A DNA stretch of 64,000 nucleotides from Quillaja saponaria (Eukaryota; Streptophyta; Magnoliopsida; Fabales; Quillajaceae): NCBI GenBank assembly GCA_029379385.1, contig CM055608.1, positions 29,882,350-29,946,349 on the forward strand, written 5' to 3'. Below the pieces are notes generated by a model. The model saw only the letters and a list, made by a program, of their open reading frames with translations, searched no databases and was not told the origin of the DNA. Of the stretch, positions 48,903 to 59,850 are shown piece after piece; position 1 is the first letter of the stretch, and every line of letters starts with the position of its first letter. The translations under genes were made by a program, and so were the position numbers.

Positions 48903-50886
48903 ATGAAGCGGGTCTGGAAAATCTCAGACGCAGCACAAGCAGAGTTCTTCTGTTTACACAAGACCTCTGTAATACCCAAACCTCTTGCGCCATCACCCTT
49001 CATCATCAGCCTGGAAAAGCCAAAAGAGGTTAGATGCACCCGCGAGGTAAACTCCCAGACCCAATCTTTCAAATGGGCAAACATCGTAGGCTTGTTCACA
49101 GACAAGCCCTCATACTCTGATTTTTTAGCCAGAGAGAATCTGAGGCAGAAGGTGACGTGTTTGAGGGATGAACTTGTTCGGTATGCTAAGGACTCTGATG
49201 GGTTTCTTAGGATTTTGAAGGAGAAGGGCGTCCATTTGCTTCAGAGTTACTCGAACGGATCCGCATCTGTTGAGCTCTTGAAACAGTTGGAGTCGTGGCC
49301 TCACTTGGCCGTAGAGGTACTTTGTATGATTCTAACTTCATTGTTGTAAATCTAGAAGTGCAATTAGCTTGGTTTGATGCTGAAATTTTGTGGGTTATTG
49401 GTTATTCCAGTCCATGATAAATGGTTTTTCTACTCCCTTTTATTTTAATACACAAATAAGTTCATTTCTAGCAAATATGTAAGGATGTTAATACTTAATA
49501 GGGATATGTTGACATTATTCGAGTGATTGGTATTGAATTCTGTATTAGCACGACAAAGGCATTTGGCATTGATTTAATCCAGTTAGCTCTTATTGACAAA
49601 TCTTGTTTATTGGTTTTGAATTCTATATGAAATACGTGTAGTACCTGTTAGCTTTCATGAATTGCCTTATAGGTGACAATATTTGAAGTCTGACAATTAA
49701 TGGATCAATGCAAAAGTTAATCTCACAAACAACTTTTTGACTATGTCATCTAATGTTCAGGTTTTTAACTGGAGAAGAAAACAGGATGATAGCGGCAATC
49801 CTATGACTTCATGGGAGTACTCCAAGGGTATCAAAGCTGCTGGTAGAAATAAAAATGTTGATCTTGCTATGGAGCTTTTTATGGAGGCTGCAAACAAGCA
49901 AATCAAAACAACCTCTACTTATAATGCATTGCTGGGTGCTTTAATGATCAATGGTCGTGCTGATAAATGCCAGACATTGTTCCGCGATCTGAAGAGGGAA
50001 CCAAAGTGTAGTCCTAATATTGTTACATACAACATTCTCATTTCTGTTTTTGGTCGCTTGATGCTAGTTGATCACATGGAAACAACATTCCAGGAAATCA
50101 ATAATTTGGAGCTCTCCCCTACCATAAGCACCTATAATAATTTAATTGCTGGCTATATTACAGCTTGGATGTGGGATAGAATGGAAAAAACTTTCCACAT
50201 GTTGAAATTGAGCCCCCTTATACCTGATATTAACACATACTTGCTAATGCTTCGTGGGTATGCACATTCAGGTAATCTGGAGAAGATGGAAGAGACGTAT
50301 AAATTGATAAAGTATCACGTTATTGAAAAGGATGTTCAATTGATCAGATGCATGATATGTGCATACTTGTAAGAGTTCTGCAACAGACAGAGTTAAGAAG
50401 ATTAAGGAACTAATGAAGCTTATTCCAGAAGACGAATACAGGCCATGGTTAAATGTATTGATGATTAGGGTTTATGCTCAAGAGGACTCGTTAGAGGAAA
50501 TGGAGAACTCCATAAATGAGGCATTTGAACACCGAACATCAGTAAAAACAGCTGGTGTAATGCGTTCCATCATTGCAACTTATTTTCGGTGCAATGCAGT
50601 GGACAGGCTTGCAGATTTTGTGAGGCGAGCTGAATGTGAGGGTTGGAGAATCTGCCGTTCACTATATCACTGTAAGATGGTCATGTATGGATCACTGAAG
50701 CGCCTAGACGAAATGGAGAATGTCCTGAATGAGATGGAGGAATACAATTTAGATCGCACTAAAAAAACATTGTGGATTATGCGTAATGCTTACTCACTCT
50801 GTGGTCACAGGTACAAGGTTGCTCAAGTTGTGGGACTTATGTATAAGAATGGTTATGAGATTCCCTTGGAGGCATTCCCTTCATAG
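48903..50886 (+). CDS. Pentatricopeptide repeat protein, interrupted by a frameshift
   Basis: P-type PPR protein; this family binds organellar RNA. Exon 1 is 48903-49316 ([12 protein letters not shown]...); exon 2 starts at 49761 after TGTTCAG. Repeats of about 35 residues are plain: [54 protein letters not shown]. The frame stops at TAA 50370-50372 after RCMICAYL. Coding continues at once in the next frame as [15 protein letters not shown] up to the stop at 50884-50886, with more repeats ([28 protein letters not shown]). One extra T in TACTTGTAAG (50367 or 50368) accounts for the break. The intact frame would be about 512 residues and resembles At2g30780 from memory. It is either a recent pseudogene allele or a sequencing error. 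The first 130 residues hold no clear PPR. Confidence 0.85.
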
Positions 50887-53800
50887 TGCTTGACTCGTAA
50901 AGCTAGATATTGCATGCCTAGAAGTTGGAAACACATGCGGCAGCCACCTCTGAAATATTCTTTACATTCCAATTTGTGCAGAGGTATTAAATGATTTATA
51001 GGTATGTCATTCACCTCTTCATGTAGATTATGTATTTCATATTCATGCAATCATTTATCATGCCTTTCATTGCCTGTTATGTCCATGAATAAAACTCTAC
51101 TCTTATTCTTTTTACCTTTTTTTTTTTTTTAATCTGAAAAGCTTTTTCATCAGTAGACTCGTTGGGTGCCTTTGAGCTCTAGTTTTATTGACCTTAATTA
51201 ATCAAAACAGCATAAAGCATCCTGTTGTTGATATATGCATTCTTTTATTGACCTTTATTGCCTCCTTGATGTATTATCCTTATATGTGAGGGGCCTCTAG
51301 TGCCCGTGCTTTAAGACTTCTAACTTTCAATAATTTCATAAATAAATTCCTACCTATATAAAATGTCTCTGTGCTGCTAATTAATAGCTTCATTTGGAGG
51401 AGAACATCCCATATATGTACATGTGCATGGCCCCTTCATCTCTTGAAAGCTTTTAGCATAACCTCAGTTAGGACCAGACTCCGATGAGTCAAACCTTACA
51501 CCTATTTGAGATGGCCCTTCTTAAGAAAGATGTGATTACTTGAGAAATGTGAAAGATCAGGAATTATAGGCTGACTTTGAAGTTTGAACAGAAACAATCA
51601 TTCCAGTTGAAGCTCTGGAAAAAATTGAAGTTCTTTGCATTTAAACTGGGCTTAAAAAGGTTTCTCTTCAGGGACTGTGTAATTACAAGATAGGAAGACT
51701 TGGGTAGAGGGTTTTCTGCCCAAAAGCTACATCTCATATTTATAGGCATCTTTATCCATTTCAGTACTTTCTACTAGACCAATTCTTGTATCAATCATTA
51801 CCTCATTGGCAATGAGCTTCCATTGCTTCTTCATCATCCAGGTATGAAAATTATTGACTTTTACGAGTCAATGATTTCAGATATGGCTTTGAAGGGTCTG
51901 AAGCAATGGTTGTGGGGTTTTGTGATTGTCCAATTTTGGTGTTGCCATGATGTGTTGAAGGGGAAAGAAATGGTGTGTTCAAGTTCATTTTCGTTTATTT
52001 GATGCAAGCATTTCGTTTTCTTATTACCATGTTCTCTCTTTTCTACTCCTCTCATTTTCTAAACAAAAAGTGCTGTGGGTGATCTTTGTTTATAGCGCAT
52101 TCTGAAATCTGAGGGGTTTGGTGTTGTGAATTTGGAAGTATAGGTCAATTAATTTAAATTTTGCTCCAAGGTAATTTGTCCAAAAATTTAAATCCTATCC
52201 AATCTTAAGTTATTCCATCCTATGCAAATAGGGTAATTTCTTATCGGGTCTATCTAATACCGTCCTCCCATTTGATACTTCCTTCTCCTATCTGTCTTCA
52301 CAAATCTGGCCTGCCAACTGAGGTCTAAAGGTTTCTAAGATTTATTTTCCCTTGACAACAAGGCTGCTGATTTTGGGATTTTATTGAGGAACACATGCCC
52401 CCACAGACTTTTGTTCCAAGTATTTCGTTTTGGGATTATTTTTTTTCCCCATGTTAGTCTTTTATTTTATTTTTTTTTAGAAAACTGGTTTACTCCTTAC
52501 TCGGTGTTCTTATTCACTGTTCAAATGTTTGTATCTAGATGCTATTGTTTTTTTTTCTTTTCTTTTTTTTCTCCTTTCTATGTGAAACCTTCTCAGATGA
52601 TTGTGTTACTTCCGTTTTTATCATTTTTTACAAGTTGATTTACAGACTATGTTCACTGCATGCAGTGCTGTAAATGTGTAACAGATTAAGTTCCAACCAG
52701 GCAGGGTGAAAGTTTCAAATTTCAACAGAAGTTTTTTTTGTGATGTTCATAGAAATTGGCTGAATATTGTAGAACGCTGCAATGATATGGAAGAGAGCAA
52801 CAAATGCTTAGATGCAGGAACTGTTGAAATTGAAATTTATCCTCTTCTGCAACTCTGCAACACCTATACATACTGAAGGTGATATGTCAACTAGCATTAG
52901 AAACAAGAAAGGGATGACTGATAGTTCAAAATTATTGTGCTATTATTTGACATGCCCTAATTCAGGTGCTCCATAAATGTAATGGAAACTAGAAAGTACT
53001 ATTGATTCTGCTTATATGTAAATTTAACATTAACTAGTAATTCTGGAAATAGTATTTGATTATTTTTCTATGGCTGTAACGTATAATTGAAGCGCTATGA
53101 CTTTATCTGTTCCCCTAGTAGGTCCTTCATTCTCTTCTTTTAAAAGTTTACTAAATAAGTTTGCCATAAGTTTCCTTGTTTTATTAGTATACCAAATAGT
53201 GAATCCTGTTAGCTCCTCATCCACCAGATAGGGGGGAATTTGCTAAGCCGAAATGGGCCCCATCCTTCATGGATCAATGTAGTGGCCATGGGCCTAGGGG
53301 TTGTGTTAGATATCGTATTTAATTTTGAATTGAAATTAATAATTTGATATCATATTTAATTTTGCATTGGATTAATAATCATTTAGGTTTGGTTTGTGTC
53401 CATATCGAATTTACCTTAAGCATGAGTGTTTTTTGTTCGAATGGGGTGAAATTCTGATCGGATATGCTTAAGTATGTTTTTTAGTCGAATCGGGTCAAAT
53501 TCTGATTGGGTCAAATTACAACTCAGTTCATTATCATGTCTACATTAACCACTCAGCCCCGTCCATGCATGACCCAAAAGAGATGGGTCAATCTTGAACG
53601 TGAATTTAGAACTAAATAATTTTCCTTGCCCATGCAGTTAATCTATTAGCTACTCGAAAGTCCAAGATATTTTAACTGGCAAATTGTGCTTCTCGTGAGT
53701 AATAGTTGTGCCTGACAATTTTGTATTTTCTTCTGTTTAATTCTTATTTTATGTACTACATTGAAAAATGCCATGCAGCCACTTTTTGTAGTTTCTCATA

Positions 53801-53964
53801 TTACGAGTATCTTAAGTTAAACTTTGAGTAAATTTTTTTAAAAATATATAATTATCTAAAAAATATTATATAAAAATTTGAAAAACATTTAAATGAATTC
53901 GCGTAATGTATAAAATTTGTTTGATTATTTTAAAAAATAGAATTGAGTATTGAAAATTTTAAAA
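50887..53964. other. PPR 3' flank and intergenic DNA
   Basis: About 3.1 kb without a supportable gene. Short tandem duplications occur at about 53312-53388 (38-bp period, GATATCRTATTTAATTTTG) and at about 53414-53515 (53-bp period, GTCGAATCGGGTCAAATTCTG-like). A stretch at 52650-52980 is less AT-rich but gives no recognisable protein. Confidence 0.5.
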
Positions 53965-55472
53965 ACGGGTTTGTTTTGAAACAAATTATTTGTGAAAATA
54001 TTTTTATATATATCTAAATAATAAAAGTATATGTTTTACTTTTTTATTAGAGAAATTTTGATTCTATACATAGTAAGACTATATGTTGAAATATAACAAA
54101 CATTAATTTTATTTTGTTTTGTTTTTTTTGGTTCTGTTTGGAAGACTACTAAAAACCATGGTTTGTAACCATGATTTCACAATTTTTTTTGTTTTTGTTT
54201 TTTTTTTTCAAATGAATTATCAAAAAGACATGCATGTCTTATGTTATAAACTTATTGAAATGGTGAAGAAAAATAAAAAAAACTGACTTCAATTTATAAA
54301 AAATTAGCATCACATAGCATTTTCGTTCATTCGGTCGATTTATATAAAAAAGAAAAAGAACAAAAAAAAGAGCTTCAATGGGCACATTTTGGAGATTATT
54401 GCGCCCAATCTTAATTTTTTTAGAAAAAGTCGCAATCATTTTTTTTTGTTAAAAAATAGTTTTAGAGGTATATTTTGTAAAACATAAAATAATTAAATTA
54501 AAAAGCACATGCGTTTTAAAAAGTAGAAAATCAAATGCACACGCATATGCTTTTAATTTTATACTATTAATTTTTTATATCAAAAATATTAATTTTAGGC
54601 CATGTATTTGGCGACTTAGCGGCTAATCCAAGCATACCATATATCTATTTTTTCTTAATCCACATATCTTAATTGTTTTTTATTTTTTTCAAATTATTAG
54701 ATGAATGGGGACTAAAGGGGGTCTGTTTTGCAACTTTTTTGCAACAGATTGTTTCGAAATATTATTATATAAATAATTTTGATATCAAAATAATAAAAAT
54801 ATATGTTTTATTTATTTATTTATTTTATTTGAGAAATTTTGATTCTATATATAATAAGACTATATGTTGAAATATAACAAACATTATGGTAGAAATCTTT
54901 TTTCTTTTCTTTTTTCGGTTCTGTTTGGAAGACTTTTAAAAACCATGGTTTGTAACTAAGATTTCACAAATTTTATTTTTTTTTCTTATATCAAAAAAGA
55001 CATGCATGTCTTATGTTATAAACTTATTAAAGTGGTGAAGAAAAATAGAAAAAATGACATCAATTTATAAAAAAATTAGTATCAACGGCATTTTTGTTCG
55101 TTATGTCAATTTATATAAAAAGGAAAAAGAGAAAAAAAAAATAACTTCAACAGTCATATTTTTTAGATCAATTTTTTTAAATAAAGTGGCAATCATTTCT
55201 TTCTTTCTTTCTTAATAGTTTGAGGTATATTTGTAAAACATAAAATCATATTAACTAAAAAGTATACACATTTTAAAAAGTAGAAACTCAATCACACACT
55301 ATAATTTAATTTTATATTATTAATTTTTATAAAAAAAATAATATTAATTTAAGTCTTGTATTTGACGATTTAGTCGCTATACCAAGCAGACCATATATCT
55401 ACTTTTTCTTAACCCATACACCTTAATTAATTTTTAATTTTTTGAAAACTATTAAATGAATGGAGACTAAAA
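53965..55472. repeat. Diverged ~750-bp tandem duplication
   Basis: Two head-to-tail copies, about 53965-54718 and 54719-55472. Shared landmarks in order: GAGAAATTTTGATTCTATA (54050; 54831), ACTATATGTTGAAATATAAC, GGTTCTGTTTGGAAGAC, AAAACCATGGTTTGTAAC, GACATGCATGTCTTATG, TTTTAAAAAGTAGAAA, CCATATATCTA and ATGAATGGGGACTAAA / ATGAATGGAGACTAAA. Offset drifts from about 781 to 755 bp through indels. No coding potential was seen. Nature unknown; perhaps part of a transposon. Confidence 0.85.
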
Positions 55473-57536
55473 CATGTGACCTCACAAATTAAAAGACGAG
55501 CTTATCACCTGAGTCATTGTTCAAAACATCTTAATCACAAGCAAGGGCAAAAATAAAAACTAATCATAACAACCATTGTTTTTCTTGAATATTTCATCAC
55601 AAGGTAATATATAAACAAAAAACTATGGAAATTGACATCTTTAACTTATTCATTTTCACTGAGAGAGAATCAACTTTGAGAAAACTAGTTGTTTGATGCT
55701 AATATATTTTAAATTGAAAGGATAACGAACTTAAAACTTTGAAGAATTTTACATGGCATTTTCTATTAGGTGCATTTGTTAAATGGTAATGGACACACAA
55801 GAGCAACCAAATGACCCATCAAATAGTTTAATGCATAAAAAAATAAAGAACCGAACCCACACAAATTAAGAGTTTTGTCCATAATCAAAGATTAAACAAA
55901 ATACAAAACCCATTTATTGACAATGACACCAATCCTGTCTTATTAGGGAATATTTTTCAAGACATAAACAGCTAATTTACTAGGGACACTTCATCAAAGA
56001 CACGTAAATCTTAATTCCACACTTATATTTTTCAGGGTTAGACAGATGCAGTGTCTTAAATAAAGGGCCTAGAAAGTCAATAAAAGACAAGGTTCCATGT
56101 CTTTGTCCATGCTTAGCTGTTCCTACCACTTTGTGACCCTTTAGACACTTTAAAGCAATTCTAACAATATTAAAAAAAAAAAATTGGGAGGTTTGTGGGT
56201 TTTCAAATGTGGTCCCTCATAATACATCCAAAATTCCCAACCACAAGATGGGTCTCCCTCTCCTCAAAATAAAGCTTTTTTTTTTTTTTTTTTTTTTCCC
56301 TACAATTTTCCCAAGCTCCAAACATACCCATATAGATTTGGCAATAAGGAGCTGACAAAATTTAATCAATTTGATGTTGAAAGATGGCGAAATCCATGAT
56401 TCAAACACCTGCCCAATCATTCTAACTCTGAACAGTTTTTGATGCCTTTTGGTGAATAGGATTTGGACCTTCGGCCTAGGCCTTGGAGACACATTTGAGG
56501 ATGGTCTGTCTCGCCAATAGCCACAGGCAGGTCTATGATCTTTCCATTCTAAAGAATATATTTAAGAAAACACAACTCTTCCCTCCTTTTCTTTTTATTC
56601 ACCTTGTACATTAGGTATCAACCTTTAGAGGCAAATTAGAAGGTTTAAAGCCTTAATACATGGAAACAAAAGGGCAAATGAGAAAAAGGTTCAACTGTTT
56701 AAGCCTTTTTGGCATAATAGTAAGCACCGAGTTAATCAAAAATTCCAATGGGATTTGGTTCGAATAATCGAGAAGCAAATGGCAAGGATGAGCTTACTTT
56801 GGATGGCCTGCATTGCAATTTTGAAACACCAATGGCAACTATGACTTTCATTGCTGATTAAGTGGAAAATAGCATATACTTATGTTATTGATAAACTAAG
56901 TTACAGCTATTCTTGTCTTCAAAACTTGCCACACTATTTTGTTAGCAACAGAAGAATGAATGGAGCAGAAAATCGCACGAAACAGATACAAGATTGGCTT
57001 CTGCCAGAGAAAACAAACAAAAACTTTATATATAACTCTAAATCACAAGTATAACATACAAAAGTTCATAACAGGACTGGATATGTTCCAGTCCATGTTC
57101 TGAAATTAGTACTAATTTTGATATCCATTTACTGAAACAAACTGATCGACCAACCACCAGATTTTACCCCCATGCTTCTCTTTTACTGTTATTCGCAGCA
57201 ACTTAGTTAACTGGGGTAAACTTTTTATGTGGTAGTTCAGCCAAACCCTGCGAATTACCGAGTTCTGCTACTTCATATTGCCGAAACCGGGACTACCTTT
57301 CAAAAGATATAGGCAGCAATCTCCAGACCAACAACAACCAAATCCCAGAGATGCAGAGTAGCAGAACACTCAAATCATCACCATAAATGTTAAGACAGTA
57401 AGAAGTACTACTACACAATCATATTACTACACACGATCACTGTGAAGGAGGGGTGCAGAAAAAGAAAAATGAACCCAAGTGAAATGTCAAGCTTTTGTTA
57501 TGTATGGCAGCCTGTAGGTAAGTTTTAAGTAGTCTA
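55473..57536. other. Intergenic DNA and GID1 3' flank
   Basis: About 2.1 kb. It has a T22 run at 56276-56297 and a possible tRNA-derived SINE head (see findings) at about 56700-56770. The GID1 3' UTR occupies the right end, probably from about 57050. No gene was seen. Confidence 0.5.
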
Positions 57537-59212
57537 TTAACAGTTAGGATTCACAAAGGTTTTCATCTCTTCCATGAGGCAATAGAAATGATCATTATTT
57601 GGCAAGAAGTAGAAACCAATTGTGGCATCCTTTAGGTAAAGAAGTTTCACCTTTTGGTCAGAATTCTTCAGACCTTCTACATAAGCCAATTGCCAATCTT
57701 GGAGAAGATCCAAACCAGCCACAACTACAAGACTTTTAGGGAACTTGAGTCCTTCAATGCTTTTTCCCCTAGGGCCAAATGGATTACATGCTGGATGGTC
57801 TCTATGTTCCCCTTCTGGGAGAAATGCTCTCCAATACCAGTCACGGTCTTGAAGTCTCACAAAGTATTTTCCATCTAGTAATTTCTCGGATTCTGTTCGC
57901 TTCTCTCCACCAAACAGTGGATGAAGAAGAATGTTACCTAATACCTCAATGTCTGCCTCGGCTGCCCTCACCGCCACATGGTGAGCAATATTACCACCTG
58001 AACTATCCCCAGCCAAGTATACATGAACCTTGGAATCCTTTCCGCTCTGAAGCCATGTTCTGGATTTAACCCACTTAAGTACAGTCCATCCATCATCATA
58101 TGCACATGGATACCGATGCTCAGGTGATCGCCGGTAATTGACAGAGACTACAACAGCCTTGCAAATGTTTACAAGGCGGCGACAAAAGGTGTCATAGATG
58201 GCACTATTAGCAGAGGAATGAGTGAAACTTCCACCATGGAAGAAAATTATAACTGGAACAATTCTAGTGGTGCTCAAAGGCTTTTCTAGCTCTATAGTGC
58301 CCCATTGAGCCTCATTTTCAGGAGCTGGTTCATAAACCCGATTAAACAGTCCAGTGGCTCGATCAATATGATCAAAGGAGAATACTCCATCCACAGGAAT
58401 GATATTGGCAGGGACTTTTCGTTCAAGGAACTCTGCTAATTCTCGGTTAAAAGTTCCATCAGCACGTCGAAGAAGATTGTAAGCTAGCTTGAAATTGGAG
58501 ATAAGTACCCATGTATTGAGGGGAACAACACTCTACAAAAAGAACAAAGAATGAAGATATAAGAACACCTGCTATATTTTCAGTATTTCTGACCACCAAA
58601 ACAATCATATCAATCTCAAGAATCAAAGAAACTAGAAATATTCCTAACAGGAAAATCATTCCATTATGAGAGGGAACATTATCCCCCACCCCAACCACCA
58701 CCGGCAAAGATTGAAAGAAGAATGTAAAAATTGGAGCAGGAAAAGGAAACAACAGGAACATGCCTAAATAAACCTCATAAATCTTCACAAAAAAGCGCAA
58801 ATTTCCAACTTGCCAATTTTACCCGAACAAGAAATTCAAGGCGAAAGAGAAAGTACGAGGAAAAGTAAACTCAACCCATGAATTCTACCATCATTTCTTC
58901 CTCATTACGAATCAAACCCAACAGTCAAGTGTGGAAAAAAAAAAAGAAGAAGAAGAAGTTCAAAATAACTAGAAGAAAGATTCGCCTTCGAATTAGACTC
59001 AAGAATAATACTTTTCCCCAAACTCCAAATCTGTTGAATACCAGATTTTGCACATTATGTAATTCAAAGTGATTCAGGAGGAAGAAAGCTAGCAATAAAC
59101 CAAACCATCATATCAGTTCCAAAAATTCCCAAATAAAAGTGGCAAAAGAGTAATCAAAATATGAGGATTGTACCTTGGATTCATTAAGGTTGACTTCATT
59201 ACTACCAGCCAT
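57537..59212 (-). CDS. GID1: Gibberellin receptor GID1
   Basis: Nuclear and cytosolic receptor that binds bioactive gibberellin and then DELLA repressors for SCF-mediated destruction. Exon 1 59174-59212 (MAGSNEVNLNESK) and exon 2 57537-58532 give 344 residues, the length of Arabidopsis GID1 proteins. The single intron after codon 13 is conserved in the family. The N-terminal lid NTWVLISNFKLAYNLLRR, which closes over the hormone and contacts DELLA, is intact. The hormone-sensitive-lipase fold shows HGGS (112-115) and GDSSGG with Ser191 and Asp288, while the third catalytic residue is Ile318 (TIGFYF) in place of His, as expected for a receptor without esterase activity. The sequence suits the GID1A/C group more than GID1B, but I cannot settle it. 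Confidence 0.96.
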
Positions 59213-59840
59213 GACCCTCTGCTTCTCGCTCTATATTCCAAAGATTCAAACCAAACCCAAAAAAAGGCCTAAAAATCAGCAGTGATCCCCTAAAAAACGA
59301 CCCTTATAATGATGCTGCATAATAGTAACGTAAAGAACAAGAAGAGGAGGATGAAGAAAGTTTCGAAGTGATTTGAGGAGAGGAAACAGAATATTGATTA
59401 GTATCCACCTCTCTCTCTCTCTTCCCTGATGCCTTTTGTACCCTTTTTGATTGATTCCTCGTTCTGGGTACCCGAACTAGAACAGAGACTTGTATATCTG
59501 AAACAAAGGGAGCAGAGAGTGCTCGGAGACCCAGAAAGATCACAGATTTTAGAGAGAGATGAAAGATAGGACAGAGAAAATAAGAGGGTAAGAGTTGGTG
59601 AAGGGTGAGAAGGATAAGAAGGAGAGGCGCAGGGACAGACAGAGGAAGAAATAGAGAGAGAGAAAAATTTGAGAGTCAAACTCAAAGGAACGCCGATGAT
59701 GGACGGAGACGAGAGAGACGACAAACCGGGCGGCAGGAATTAAACTGTGTTATGTGGGTCCCGCCAAACAAAATAAAATTTATTTTTAATTTATTTTCCT
59801 ACGTAGTTTTCCTTTACCTTTTTCGTCATCTGTGCTTTCC

Positions 59841-59850
59841 TTTTATATAG
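59841..59850 (-). promoter_or_regulatory. Candidate TATA box of GID1
   Basis: CTATATAAAA on the minus strand, about 630 bp before the start codon. The leader between would include the GA/CT-rich stretch at 59330-59720, a composition common in plant 5' UTRs. Confidence 0.5.

Noticed and set aside
48830..49105. Plus- and minus-strand ORFs around the PPR start
   Set aside because: Both are frame or strand shadows of PPR exon 1, which alone connects to the PPR repeats with correct phase.
50369..50388. Mini-intron GTAAGAG...CAACAG at the PPR frameshift
   Set aside because: At 18-20 nt it is below the size plants can splice, and the downstream frame reads the family sequence from its first codon, so an extra base is simpler.
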